Below are positions 18,498-26,368 of a stretch of DNA of 32,606 nucleotides, piece after piece. Within the stretch, counting starts at the first letter, position 1, and every line of letters begins with the position of its first letter. Made by a program: the position numbers and the translations under genes. Under the pieces are notes generated by a model. It worked only from the letters and a program-made list of their open reading frames with translations. It searched no databases and had not been told where the DNA came from. Source of the DNA: Clostridia bacterium (GTDB lineage Bacteria; Bacillota; Clostridia; Christensenellales; Aristaeellaceae); contig JAFRBK010000037.1 in assembly GCA_017404985.1 (NCBI GenBank), forward strand, positions 1-32,606. The letters run 5' to 3'.

Positions 18498-19229
18498 TCA
18501 GGGCTTGCGAAATCCCTTCCGGTATTTCTGCGGGGCCACGCCGTAATACTTCCGGAAGGCGCGGGTGAAGGTGCTGGAATCGGTGTAGCCGCAGGCATAG
18601 CAGACCTCCTCATTCGGCAGGCCCTTGTTCAGCTGGGTCACCGCGTACTGCATCCGCTGCTGGACAATATACTGGTACGGCGTATAGCCGGTTTCCCGCC
18701 GGAAAAGGCGGATGAAATAGTTGGGATGGTAACTGAACAGCTGGCTGAGCTGATCAATGGTCAGCTCCTCGGAGATATGGCGGATGATATGCCGCTGCAC
18801 CTGGGTCAGCATCCTGGAATTCTGGATAAAGCATTCGCTGCCCTTCAGGAAAAACGAGAAGGCCTCCGCGAGCTGCTCCAGCAGTTCAATCCGTTCTTCA
18901 CGGATCGCCTCGGCCACCGTCGCGACAAAATGGGCCAGGCAGCTGTTTTCCTCCACAGGAAGCTCAATCAGGCCGCTGACGCGGTACCGGCTGAAATCCA
19001 CATGAAGATAGGTGCACGCGAAGGGTTTCGATTTATCCCGCCATACATGATACGGCACGGTGGAAGGCAGCACATACAGGAATCCCGGCTTCAGCGCCTG
19101 CCGGACGTCCGCGGACTCATAGGTCACATCCCCTTCCAGCACATAATAAATCCGTGAATACCCCGTAGGCACTTCTTCATTCAGCTCCCACTTTTCCTTC
19201 ACGACCGTGTTGCCAAATTCGATCAGCAT
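18498..19229 (-). CDS. AraC-family transcriptional regulator
   Basis: 243 aa from the ATG at 19229, which follows GGAGGAAAAGGAAAC. Residues ~1-110 look like a cupin-type ligand-binding domain (SRIYYVLEGDVTYES, KPGFLYVLPSTVPYHVW). The C-terminal ~100 residues hold two helix-turn-helix motifs: LTIDQLSQLFSYHPNYFIRLF and EEVCYACGYTDSSTFTRAFRKYYG, followed by APQKYRKGF, the family signature. It lies between the transporter operon and the glycyl radical enzyme operon, and the two promoters share an operator-like element, so it probably activates both when its sugar ligand is present. The element also lies 20 bp upstream of its own -35, so self-control is possible. Confidence 0.93.
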   Translation of the reverse strand: MLIEFGNTVVKEKWELNEEVPTGYSRIYYVLEGDVTYESADVRQALKPGFLYVLPSTVPYHVWRDKSKPFACTYLHVDFSRYRVSGLIELPVEENSCLAHFVATVAEAIREERIELLEQLAEAFSFFLKGSECFIQNSRMLTQVQRHIIRHISEELTIDQLSQLFSYHPNYFIRLFRRETGYTPYQYIVQQRMQYAVTQLNKGLPNEEVCYACGYTDSSTFTRAFRKYYGVAPQKYRKGFRKP

Positions 19230-19256
19230 GTTTCCTTTTCCTCCATCAACGCTTCC

Positions 19257-19285
19257 ATTATACTGTCCCCGCGCCGGAAAGTAAA
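19257..19285 (-). promoter_or_regulatory. Promoter of the AraC-family gene
   Basis: On the minus strand TTTACT (19280-19285), a 17-bp spacer and a perfect TATAAT (19257-19262). Transcription would start about 20 bp before the ATG. Confidence 0.55.
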
Positions 19286-19305
19286 CGCGCCCGGGCGGCA
19301 TTCAT

Positions 19306-19342
19306 CTTACTTTTTGCATATTTTGCGCTTGTTCCTGCACTT
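19306..19342 (+). promoter_or_regulatory. Candidate AraC-family operator upstream of the glycyl radical enzyme operon
   Basis: CTTACTTTTTGCATATTTT (19306-19324), then 12 bp, then GCACTT (19337-19342). The box ends 38 bp before the -10. TGCA cores at 19315 and 19336 are 21 bp apart. It matches the element before the ABC transporter at 16 of 19 positions. Confidence 0.6.
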
Positions 19343-19368
19343 GGGTTTCAGGGCGCGTGTTTTACAAT
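19341..19368 (+). promoter_or_regulatory. Promoter of the glycyl radical enzyme operon
   Basis: TACAAT (19363-19368) with a weak TTGGGT (19341-19346), spacer 16 bp. The weak -35 overlaps the end of the candidate activator site, fitting positive control. Confidence 0.5.
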
Positions 19369-19420
19369 AAATCAGGAGCCGAATACCACAATCGATGATC
19401 ATGCTTGTCGGAGGTCAGTT

Positions 19421-21691
19421 ATGAGAGGATACCTGGCTTGGGATGATGCACATCTGGAAGACAGCCTGGATCCGGAATTCCGGTATACGCAGGCATACAA
19501 AGACTCAAGCGGGCTCAGCCCAGCAGCCCGGGAGCTGAAATGCCTGGAAATATTCCTGCCCGCGTCCGTCGCCCCGCCGCGCGAGGGAGACCTGCTGGCC
19601 GGGCGGCGCATGTTCCGCCCGCTGGGGGTCGCGCCCAGCTACTGGGACGACGACACCGACGGGCTGGACAACGTGTCCTTTTACGCGGACCTCGGGCGGC
19701 TGGAACGGGTGATGAACCGGCCCTCCCAGACACCGGAAAACCGCGAAAAAATCGCCGGGCTGATCGATTTCTGGAAGACAGAAAACGTGAACGCGAAAGT
19801 CCGCGCGAAGTTTGACGACGAGATGAAGCGCGAGATGCCGAGCGACCTCTGGGCACAGGATTCCGGCGTGATCTTCGGCCTGTACCGCCTGGTTTTCTCC
19901 CAGCTGGACTACGACAAGCTGGTGCGCCTCGGCCTGCCCGGGCTTCGGGCGGAAGTGTCCGCACGGATGGCGGACGAAACCCTCAGCGAGGACCAGCGCG
20001 ATTTCCTGCAGGCCCTCTGTTCCCTGACGGACCTGATGACGGCAATTCTCGGCCTGTATGAACAACAGTTCCGCCGGGCGCTGGAGGACGGCGCGGACCC
20101 CGCACGGATCCGCCCGGTGCTGGACAGCCTGGGCCGCCTGCAAACCGGCGCCCCCGCCTGTTTCCGGGACGCGCTGCAGCTGGTATGGGTTTATTCCGCG
20201 ATGACGGGCGGCCGGGATTTCGGGCGCATGGATGTGTACCTGGGCGACCTGTACGCGCGGGACCTGGACAGCGGCGCCCTCACGGAGGAGGCGGCCATTG
20301 AACTTCTGCTCTCCTTCTACCGGCTCATGAAGGAGACGGACAGCCGGGACGGGCGGATCATCATGGGCGGGCTCGGGCGGCGGAACCCCGAAAACGCGGA
20401 CCGCGTTTCCCTGGCGATCATGAAGGCGGGGATTCGCTTTCGCGAGCTCAAGCCCGAATTCTCCCTGCGGATGTACAAAGGCCTTTCCGAAGAAGTGATC
20501 GGGCTGGCGATGGAGATGCTGGGCGACGGAATGACCTATCCGCTGCTGTTCAACGACGAGGCTTCCATCCGCGCGGTGGAAAAAACGATGCATGTTTCCC
20601 CCCGCGAAGCGGAGCAGTACGGATTCTTCGGCTGCGGAGAATATGTCCTGGGCCACCGCAGCATCGGCACGCCGAACGACATCATCAACCTGGCCAAGGC
20701 GCTGGAGGTCACGCTGCACAGCGGCACAGACCCGGTCCGCGGCTGCCCGCACGGGCTGAACCTGGGCGCCCCCGAAAGCTTCGACACCTTTGAAAAGCTC
20801 CTGGACGCATACCGGCGCCAGGTCGAATACTTCACCGCCATCGCGGCGCGGCACCAGCGCCTCGTGTATGATACCGTCCGCGAAAACGGCGCGATGCTGC
20901 TCATGAGCCTGCTGATGGACGACTGCGTCGAGCGGGCGAAACCGCTGGTCGGCGGCGGCGTCCGCTACCTGGCCGGCACCTATGAAACCTACGGCAACAC
21001 CACCGTATCCGACAGCCTGCTGGCCATCCGGCAGCTGGTTTACGAGCAGAAGCTGCTTTCCCTCCGGGAGCTTGTGGACATTCTGGACGCCGACTTCGAA
21101 GGGCATGAGGACCTTCGCATGAAGCTGCTGCATTGCCCGAAGTTCGGCAACGACGATCCCGACGCGGACGCAATGGCGCGGGCCGTGAACACCCACGTGT
21201 TTGAAACCACCGCCCGCCAGGCGCAGGCCCAGGGGCTTTCCTCCTATCTGGTCGTGATGATCAACAACGGGGCCAACGTGGACCTGGGGCGCAACACCCT
21301 CGCCACAGCGGACGGGCGCCACGCCTACACCTACCTGTCCAACGGCAACAATCCCATGGCCGGGATGGACCACAACGGCTTGCCGGCGCTGCTGCGTTCG
21401 ATCGCTTCCACGCGGATGGACCTCACCGCCGGCACGGCGCAGAACCTGAAGCTGAGCGCGGACCTGTTCCGGAAGCATCCGGACGTGGTTCGGGACCTGA
21501 TTGACACCGCGTTCGACATGGGGATCCTCTCGCTCAACATCAGCGTGATGGACCGCGGCGAAATGGAGGACGCCATGCTCCATCCGGAACTGCACCAGAA
21601 CCTGTTCGTGCGCGTCGGCGGTTTCAGCGCACGATTCGTTACCCTGGACAAAGGCACCCAGGCGGATATGCTTTCCCGAGCCTTATACTGA
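19421..21691 (+). CDS. Glycyl radical enzyme (pyruvate formate-lyase family), specificity unknown
   Basis: 756 aa, somewhat shorter than the ~780-850 aa of known dehydratase-type GREs. CGGAGG lies 6 bp before the ATG. The thiyl-radical cysteine is Cys405 in FFGCGEYVLGHRS, with Glu407 in the GCxE position that serves as general base in the C-O-lyase GREs. The C-terminal glycyl radical loop is RVGGFSARF (731-739), the radical glycine being Gly734. These residues make it an active-looking GRE. The Cys loop is not the SCC of pyruvate formate-lyase nor the GCVEP common in diol dehydratases, so an eliminase of unassigned substrate is the better guess. The activase gene starts 3 bp after its stop, and a sugar kinase and isomerase-like protein follow in the same operon. 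It should need anaerobic conditions. A carbohydrate-derived substrate is inferred from context. Confidence 0.9.
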   Translation: MRGYLAWDDAHLEDSLDPEFRYTQAYKDSSGLSPAARELKCLEIFLPASVAPPREGDLLAGRRMFRPLGVAPSYWDDDTDGLDNVSFYADLGRLERVMNRPSQTPENREKIAGLIDFWKTENVNAKVRAKFDDEMKREMPSDLWAQDSGVIFGLYRLVFSQLDYDKLVRLGLPGLRAEVSARMADETLSEDQRDFLQALCSLTDLMTAILGLYEQQFRRALEDGADPARIRPVLDSLGRLQTGAPACFRDALQLVWVYSAMTGGRDFGRMDVYLGDLYARDLDSGALTEEAAIELLLSFYRLMKETDSRDGRIIMGGLGRRNPENADRVSLAIMKAGIRFRELKPEFSLRMYKGLSEEVIGLAMEMLGDGMTYPLLFNDEASIRAVEKTMHVSPREAEQYGFFGCGEYVLGHRSIGTPNDIINLAKALEVTLHSGTDPVRGCPHGLNLGAPESFDTFEKLLDAYRRQVEYFTAIAARHQRLVYDTVRENGAMLLMSLLMDDCVERAKPLVGGGVRYLAGTYETYGNTTVSDSLLAIRQLVYEQKLLSLRELVDILDADFEGHEDLRMKLLHCPKFGNDDPDADAMARAVNTHVFETTARQAQAQGLSSYLVVMINNGANVDLGRNTLATADGRHAYTYLSNGNNPMAGMDHNGLPALLRSIASTRMDLTAGTAQNLKLSADLFRKHPDVVRDLIDTAFDMGILSLNISVMDRGEMEDAMLHPELHQNLFVRVGGFSARFVTLDKGTQADMLSRALY

Positions 21692-21694
21692 TGT

Positions 21695-22576
21695 ATGACG
21701 GGCATAATCACCGATATACTCCCCTTCTCCGTCAACGACGGACCTGGCATCCGCACCGGAATCTTCTTCAAGGGCTGCCCGCTCAGCTGCCGGTGGTGCC
21801 ACAACCCGGAAACGCAGCGGCCCGGGCCGCAGGCGATGGTGCTTCCGTCCCGATGCACCGGCTGCGGGACATGTGCCTCCGCCTGCCCTACCGGCGCGCG
21901 CGGCGCGCACGGGGAAATGGATTCCTCCCGGTGCACCGGCTGCGGGGCGTGTGTCTCCGCCTGCCCGGCAAAGGCCTGCCGGATCAGCGGAACGGCGATG
22001 ACTCCCGGGGACGTGCTGGCCCGGATCCTGCCGGACAAGCCCTTCTTCCGCGGCCGCGGCGGCGTCACGCTCACGGGCGGCGAGCCCATGGAGCAGGCCG
22101 GCTTCGTGCTTGAACTGGCCGCGCTGCTGCGGGAAGAAGGCATCGGCGTTGCCATGGAAACCAGCGGCTGCGCGCCGGCGGAAGCCTTCCGGGCCGTGCT
22201 GCCGTACATCGGCCTTTTCCTGTACGACTGGAAGATGACGGATCCGGAACAGCACCGCTTCTGGACCGGCAGGGACAATGCCCTGATCCGGAAAAACCTG
22301 GAAATGCTGCATGACAGCGGCGCGGAGATTGTTCTGCGGTGCCTTATCGTTCCCGGTGTCAACGACACGCGGGAGCATTTCCGCGGGATTGGCGAACTGA
22401 CGCAGGACCTGCCCCGGATCCGCCGGGTGGACCTGCTGCCCTATCACGCCCTGGGCAACAACAAACGCACGCAGCTCGGCCTGCCCGCAGACGGATTTTC
22501 CGTGCCGGAGGAGGAAACCGTCCGGGGATGGCAGGAAGAGCTCCGTTCCCTCTGCCGCGTTCCGGTCTGCCGGTAA
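21695..22576 (+). CDS. Glycyl radical enzyme activating protein (radical SAM)
   Basis: 293 aa. It uses S-adenosylmethionine and a [4Fe-4S] cluster to remove a hydrogen from the glycine of the partner enzyme encoded 3 bp upstream. The radical-SAM motif is Cys28-x3-Cys32-x2-Cys35 in GCPLSCRWCHNPE. A ferredoxin-like insert has two full [4Fe-4S] motifs (Cys54/57/60/64 and Cys80/83/86/90), as in activases of the dehydratase-type GREs but not of pyruvate formate-lyase itself. TLTGGEPMEQ follows, the SAM-binding GGE motif. The tight spacing points to coupled translation. It supports a non-PFL reaction for the partner. Confidence 0.94.
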   Translation: MTGIITDILPFSVNDGPGIRTGIFFKGCPLSCRWCHNPETQRPGPQAMVLPSRCTGCGTCASACPTGARGAHGEMDSSRCTGCGACVSACPAKACRISGTAMTPGDVLARILPDKPFFRGRGGVTLTGGEPMEQAGFVLELAALLREEGIGVAMETSGCAPAEAFRAVLPYIGLFLYDWKMTDPEQHRFWTGRDNALIRKNLEMLHDSGAEIVLRCLIVPGVNDTREHFRGIGELTQDLPRIRRVDLLPYHALGNNKRTQLGLPADGFSVPEEETVRGWQEELRSLCRVPVCR

Positions 22577-22631
22577 GCCGGCGGCGATTTCATTCCCCCT
22601 TTCATTCATCCAACCGGGAGGCATACATTAT

Positions 22632-23537
22632 ATGATTCGCCTGGGTATCGATCTTGGAGGAACCGCCATCAAATGCGGCCTGGTGGAGGATGGCACGCTG
22701 CTGCACACGGGCCAGGCGCCCACCCCGCTCAGGGAAGGCTACCGCGCCGTGCTGGAGGCCATTGTTAAGGCCGTAAAGCAGCTGCCGGAGGAGCCGGGGG
22801 CCAGCGAAGCCGGCCTGGCTGTTCCCGGGCTGATCGACCCCGGGGAAGGCCGGGTTCTTTACTCCAATAATTTCGGCTGGGAAAACAGGCCCATCGCCCG
22901 GGACCTTTCGGAGCTGCTGGGGATGCCCGTCCGGATTGCCAACGACGCACAGACCGCGGCCCTTGGGGAGGCGCTTTACGGAGCGGGCCGGGGCTGCCGC
23001 CGGATCGCAGTGATCACCATCGGAACAGGCGTCGGCGGCGGGTTTGTGAAGGACGGCCGGCTGGAGAAGGATGTGTCCGGCGGCATGGCCTATATCTTCG
23101 GGCATATGCTTTACCAGGCCGGCGGGCTGCGCTGCAACTGCGGGAGGGCCGGCTGCTACGAACAGTACGCCTCGGCAGGGGCGGTTGAAAGGATCTACCA
23201 CGAGCTGTCCGGGCAGGCGAAACCGGTCCGGGAGATCTTCGCATCCGTCCGGGAAGACCGCCACGCGGAGGAAACGCTCCAGCTGTTTTCCGGGGCGCTC
23301 GGCGCGCTGTGCGCGGATATCGCCAACGCCTTCCGGCCGGAAATCATCGCCATCGGCGGAGGAGTCAGCCGGTCGGCCGATCTCTTCCTGCCCGCCGTCA
23401 ACCGGATCCTGGCCGAAGAGGTATACGGCAGCCGCTTTGCCCCGGTGAAGGCTGTGCCGGCCCTGCTCGGGAACCAGGCCGGCGTGATCGGCGCCGCAAG
23501 CCTCAATACAAAAGCGCACAAAGGAGGCCGGCCATGA
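22632..23537 (+). CDS. ROK-family sugar kinase
   Basis: 301 aa. ROK kinases phosphorylate hexoses or N-acetylhexosamines, usually at O6, with ATP. The N-terminal phosphate loop is LGIDLGGTAIKCGLV, the probable catalytic base is Asp105 in IANDAQTAALGEALYG, and ITIGTGVGGGFV is the second nucleotide loop. The ROK zinc site is CNCGRAGCYEQYAS (Cys168, 170, 175). No DNA-binding domain, so it is a kinase and not a ROK repressor. GGGAGG lies 10 bp before the ATG. Its stop overlaps the start of the next gene (ATGA), so the two are probably made together. Mannose or another hexose freed by the local glycosidases is the natural substrate; an anhydro- or deoxy-sugar feeding the GRE is the alternative. 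Confidence 0.92.
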   Translation: MIRLGIDLGGTAIKCGLVEDGTLLHTGQAPTPLREGYRAVLEAIVKAVKQLPEEPGASEAGLAVPGLIDPGEGRVLYSNNFGWENRPIARDLSELLGMPVRIANDAQTAALGEALYGAGRGCRRIAVITIGTGVGGGFVKDGRLEKDVSGGMAYIFGHMLYQAGGLRCNCGRAGCYEQYASAGAVERIYHELSGQAKPVREIFASVREDRHAEETLQLFSGALGALCADIANAFRPEIIAIGGGVSRSADLFLPAVNRILAEEVYGSRFAPVKAVPALLGNQAGVIGAASLNTKAHKGGRP

Positions 23538-25243
23538 AAAGCGCCTTTGATCTGCACCCGGAAAAAAGGATTCCGGGGTATCCGGCGTATTGCGGATGGA
23601 AGGAAATCCTGTCCCGGCTGGCGCCGCCGGAGGGAAGCCGCTATGTGATCACGGCGGAGTTCTATCCCCAGGTGAACCGGGAGGAAATCGTCCGCGCGCT
23701 TTCGAAGCTGGGCGGCACCCTGTTCGACGCCGAGGAATGCGCGATCCCGGACGACGCGTATCTGAAGAGGATTTCCCCCTTCCTGACAGACGACCGCGTA
23801 TTCGGCGTCATGAATACCCTGCGCCTGGAGGATGTGTTTCTCCGTGAAAAAATCGCGGAACTTCAGGAACAGATCCGGAACACCGACGGCATTGTCATCG
23901 TCTACGGAACCGGCGCGTCGCTGGTCACCCGCGGGGATTCCCTGCTGTATTTCGATATGCCCCGCTGGGAGATTCAGAAACGCTTCCGCCGGGGAATGAC
24001 GAACTGGAAAAGCCACAATCCTCAGGAAGACAGGCTTCGCAAATTCAAGCAGGGATATTTTGTCGAATGGCGAATGGCCGACCGGAGAAAAAAAGAGCTG
24101 CTGCCCCGGATCGACTGGTATCTGGACACATGCGTCGAAGATGCTCCCCGGATGATCAGCGGAGAAGCACTGCGGGCCGGCCTGGCCGTTTTTTCACGGG
24201 AGCCGTTCCGCCTGGTGCCGTATTACGCCCCGGAAGTCTGGGGCGGCCAGTGGCTGAAAGAAACCTGCGGCCTTGATCCGGAAGCGGAAAACTACGCGTG
24301 GGCTTTTGACGGCGTGCCGGAGGAAAACAGCATCTGTATACGGTTCGGCGACGTGAGGGTTGAACTTCCCGCGATCAATGTCGTCCTGTTCGCCGCGCGA
24401 AAGCTCCTGGGCGACAGGGTCCAGGCACGCTTTGGGGATGAATTCCCGATCCGTTTTGACTTTCTGGACACCATGGGCGGACAGAACCTGTCGTTGCAGG
24501 TGCATCCGACGACGGAGTATATCCAGGACCGCTTCGGCATGCACTACACGCAGGACGAGAGCTATTACATCATGGCGGCCTCCGACGATTCCGTGGTATA
24601 TCTCGGGCTGAAGGAAGGCATCCGCCCGGAGGAAATGGTCCGGGACCTGGAGCGGGCACAGGAGACCGGCGAACCCTTCCCGGCCGAACAATACGTCAAC
24701 GCCTTCCCTGTCCGGAAGCACGACCACTGCCTGATTCCGGCCGGCACCGTTCACTGTTCCGGAAAAAACACCGTCGTTCTGGAGATCAGCGCGACGCCTT
24801 ATATCTTCACCTTCAAGCTATGGGACTGGAACAGGCTCGGGCTGGACGGCAGGCCCCGCCCGGTCCATATCGGCCACGGCAAGCACACCATTGACTGGAA
24901 CAGGACCACCGGATGGGTGCGCGAAAACCTTCTGAACCGCGTATCCATAATCGAGAAGAACGATGCCGGCACGGTCGAAAGGACGGGCCTGCACCCCCGG
25001 GAATTCATCGAAACCAGGCGATACACCCTGTCCGGGGAAATCACCATTGAAGCGGACGACAGCGTCAGCATGTGCAATATTGTCGAGGGGGAGGGCGCAG
25101 TGATCACTTCGCCGGAGGATTTGTTTTCTCCGTTTACGGTTCACTACGCGGAGACGTTTATCATTCCCGGAAGCATCCAGCGGTTTTCCGTCCGGCCGCT
25201 GAACCGGCGCTGCGTCCTGCTGCGCGCCACGGTCAGGAATTAG
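23534..25243 (+). CDS. Class I mannose-6-phosphate isomerase-like protein with N-terminal extra domain
   Basis: 569 aa from the ATG at 23534, with AGGAGG upstream and a 4-bp overlap with the ROK stop. The C-terminal ~340 residues are a type I phosphomannose isomerase-like cupin: RLVPYYAPEVWGGQWLKE (~226), QNLSLQVHP with Gln322 and His324, DESYY with Glu342, and IPAGTVHCSG with His407, which correspond to the zinc ligands of the family. Residues 1-~215 are an added domain of unknown role. It includes VYGTGASL (125-129 GTGAS, a possible phosphate loop) and FDMPRWEIQKRFRRGM. The predicted job is to interconvert mannose-6-P and fructose-6-P, or a related sugar phosphate. Together with the ROK kinase it makes a two-step entry to glycolysis. 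Last gene of the operon. Confidence 0.85.
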   Translation: MKSAFDLHPEKRIPGYPAYCGWKEILSRLAPPEGSRYVITAEFYPQVNREEIVRALSKLGGTLFDAEECAIPDDAYLKRISPFLTDDRVFGVMNTLRLEDVFLREKIAELQEQIRNTDGIVIVYGTGASLVTRGDSLLYFDMPRWEIQKRFRRGMTNWKSHNPQEDRLRKFKQGYFVEWRMADRRKKELLPRIDWYLDTCVEDAPRMISGEALRAGLAVFSREPFRLVPYYAPEVWGGQWLKETCGLDPEAENYAWAFDGVPEENSICIRFGDVRVELPAINVVLFAARKLLGDRVQARFGDEFPIRFDFLDTMGGQNLSLQVHPTTEYIQDRFGMHYTQDESYYIMAASDDSVVYLGLKEGIRPEEMVRDLERAQETGEPFPAEQYVNAFPVRKHDHCLIPAGTVHCSGKNTVVLEISATPYIFTFKLWDWNRLGLDGRPRPVHIGHGKHTIDWNRTTGWVRENLLNRVSIIEKNDAGTVERTGLHPREFIETRRYTLSGEITIEADDSVSMCNIVEGEGAVITSPEDLFSPFTVHYAETFIIPGSIQRFSVRPLNRRCVLLRATVRN

Positions 25244-25282
25244 CGCCGCGTTTCCGCACAGAAGCAAAGAATAACAACCTGT

Positions 25283-25790
25283 TCAGGCTGATGAACCCAT
25301 ACTGCTTTGGAACCTTTTTTGCTTTATCAGCCTATCCCTTATTTTCATCACAAAATCTTCCGGGGATCTGACTTTGACCACAGGGCCGAAGGAAAGAAGC
25401 CGGATAAGCATTTCTGTTTCATCTTCCTCATTGTATGTGACCAGGATTCGATAATGCAGATCATCCTGTTTCTCCGCCCGGCTCCGGGTGCCCGGCAAGC
25501 TGCAAGCGATATGGATTATCCTTCGAAATGCCTCTGCATTGCTTTCGACACTCTGACAGACTGACAGCGGGCTGCGCCTCATGCAACAGATGGGAAAACG
25601 CTGCCAGGTTTTCCGGCCTGAGGCTGCACAGCTCAACGATGGCGCGCTGCTTGCTGCCGCAAAGAGGGCAAACCGCATCCGGACAGTTTTTCTCCCGATA
25701 CAGTTCCACCCACTTTCCGCAACGGGGATTGATACAGCGGGTTTTCCTATGATCACGAAAGCATTTGTTTTTCACGGAATACTGCTTCAT
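25283..25790 (-). pseudogene. Frameshifted zinc-ribbon / WYL-domain gene remnant
   Basis: An ATG at 25790 with a strong AGGAGG starts a frame encoding a zinc-ribbon-like head (CINPRCGKW then CPLCGSKQ), which runs to a stop at 25461. In the next frame, from about 25490 to 25283, the sequence YRILVTYNEEDETEMLIRLL then SFGPVVKVRSPEDFVMKIRD is a clear C-terminal (WCX) segment of a WYL-domain transcription factor. The two recognisable halves lie in different frames and the core of a WYL regulator (HTH and WYL domain) is missing. I read it as a decayed regulator; two short overlapping genes are less likely. Confidence 0.5.
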
Positions 25791-26059
25791 TTTCCTTCCT
25801 CCTTTCTTCCATGCTGGCAGTATTTCAACCGCCGCGAGAACAGCAATCCACTTCTCAGGCCAGCGTCCGGAAAGGCGTTTTCCCGGACATCATCCATGCG
25901 GAGCAGGTTTTTTCGCCGGACACTGCTTCCTATGGCAGACAGCCGCATTTTTCCTTCGCTCTCAGAAAAACCGAACGCAGCAAGCATTTCAGCCCCTGCG
26001 CCGTTGCGTACCGCCTGCGAAGAACCTTTCGCGTTCCCCGATACCAATCTGATCTGCAC
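25787..26059 (-). CDS. Possible small protein of unknown function
   Basis: 90 aa. A GGGAGA-type site precedes the ATG, and its TGA overlaps the ATG of the zinc-ribbon frame (ATGA), a coupling seen in real gene pairs. The protein is basic, with no recognised domain or membrane segment. It sits beside a pseudogene, so it may be debris. Confidence 0.2.
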   Translation of the reverse strand: MQIRLVSGNAKGSSQAVRNGAGAEMLAAFGFSESEGKMRLSAIGSSVRRKNLLRMDDVRENAFPDAGLRSGLLFSRRLKYCQHGRKEEGK

Positions 26060-26294
26060 ATTTCCATTCTCCCCGTTTCGGGAAGCAAACCCGGAAAAGA
26101 AAAGCCGCCTATCCTTTCATGGACCCTGCGCCTGTCTTTTCGTTTACCGGGTTTTTGCCTTTCGACAAAGACAGCTTATCACCGCCATGCTTTCCTATCA
26201 CGGAAAAAAACTGCGAACCCTGACTTCCTTTCCGGAATCAAAAACAGGCAACACAAAATGAATTCCTGTGAAAAAAATACTCATGGAGATTGTA
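26060..26294. other. Intergenic, nothing recognised
   Basis: Open frames cross this stretch on both strands, but none has a good ribosome binding site or a recognisable product. With the WYL remnant next to it, decayed coding DNA is the likeliest content. Confidence 0.35.
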
Positions 26295-26323
26295 TTGTTT
26301 CCAGAATGCAAACCTGATAAAAT
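26295..26323 (+). promoter_or_regulatory. Promoter of the exported nucleosidase gene
   Basis: TTGTTT (26295-26300), a 17-bp spacer and TAAAAT (26318-26323), about 45 bp before the ATG. Confidence 0.4.
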
Positions 26324-26368
26324 AATAAACTGAGAACTGAAACCATTGAAACAGGAGGACAGGGTGCT

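Noticed and set aside
19505-21595. 696-codon minus-strand open frame
   Set aside because: Antisense shadow of the glycyl radical enzyme gene; no motif and no ribosome binding site.
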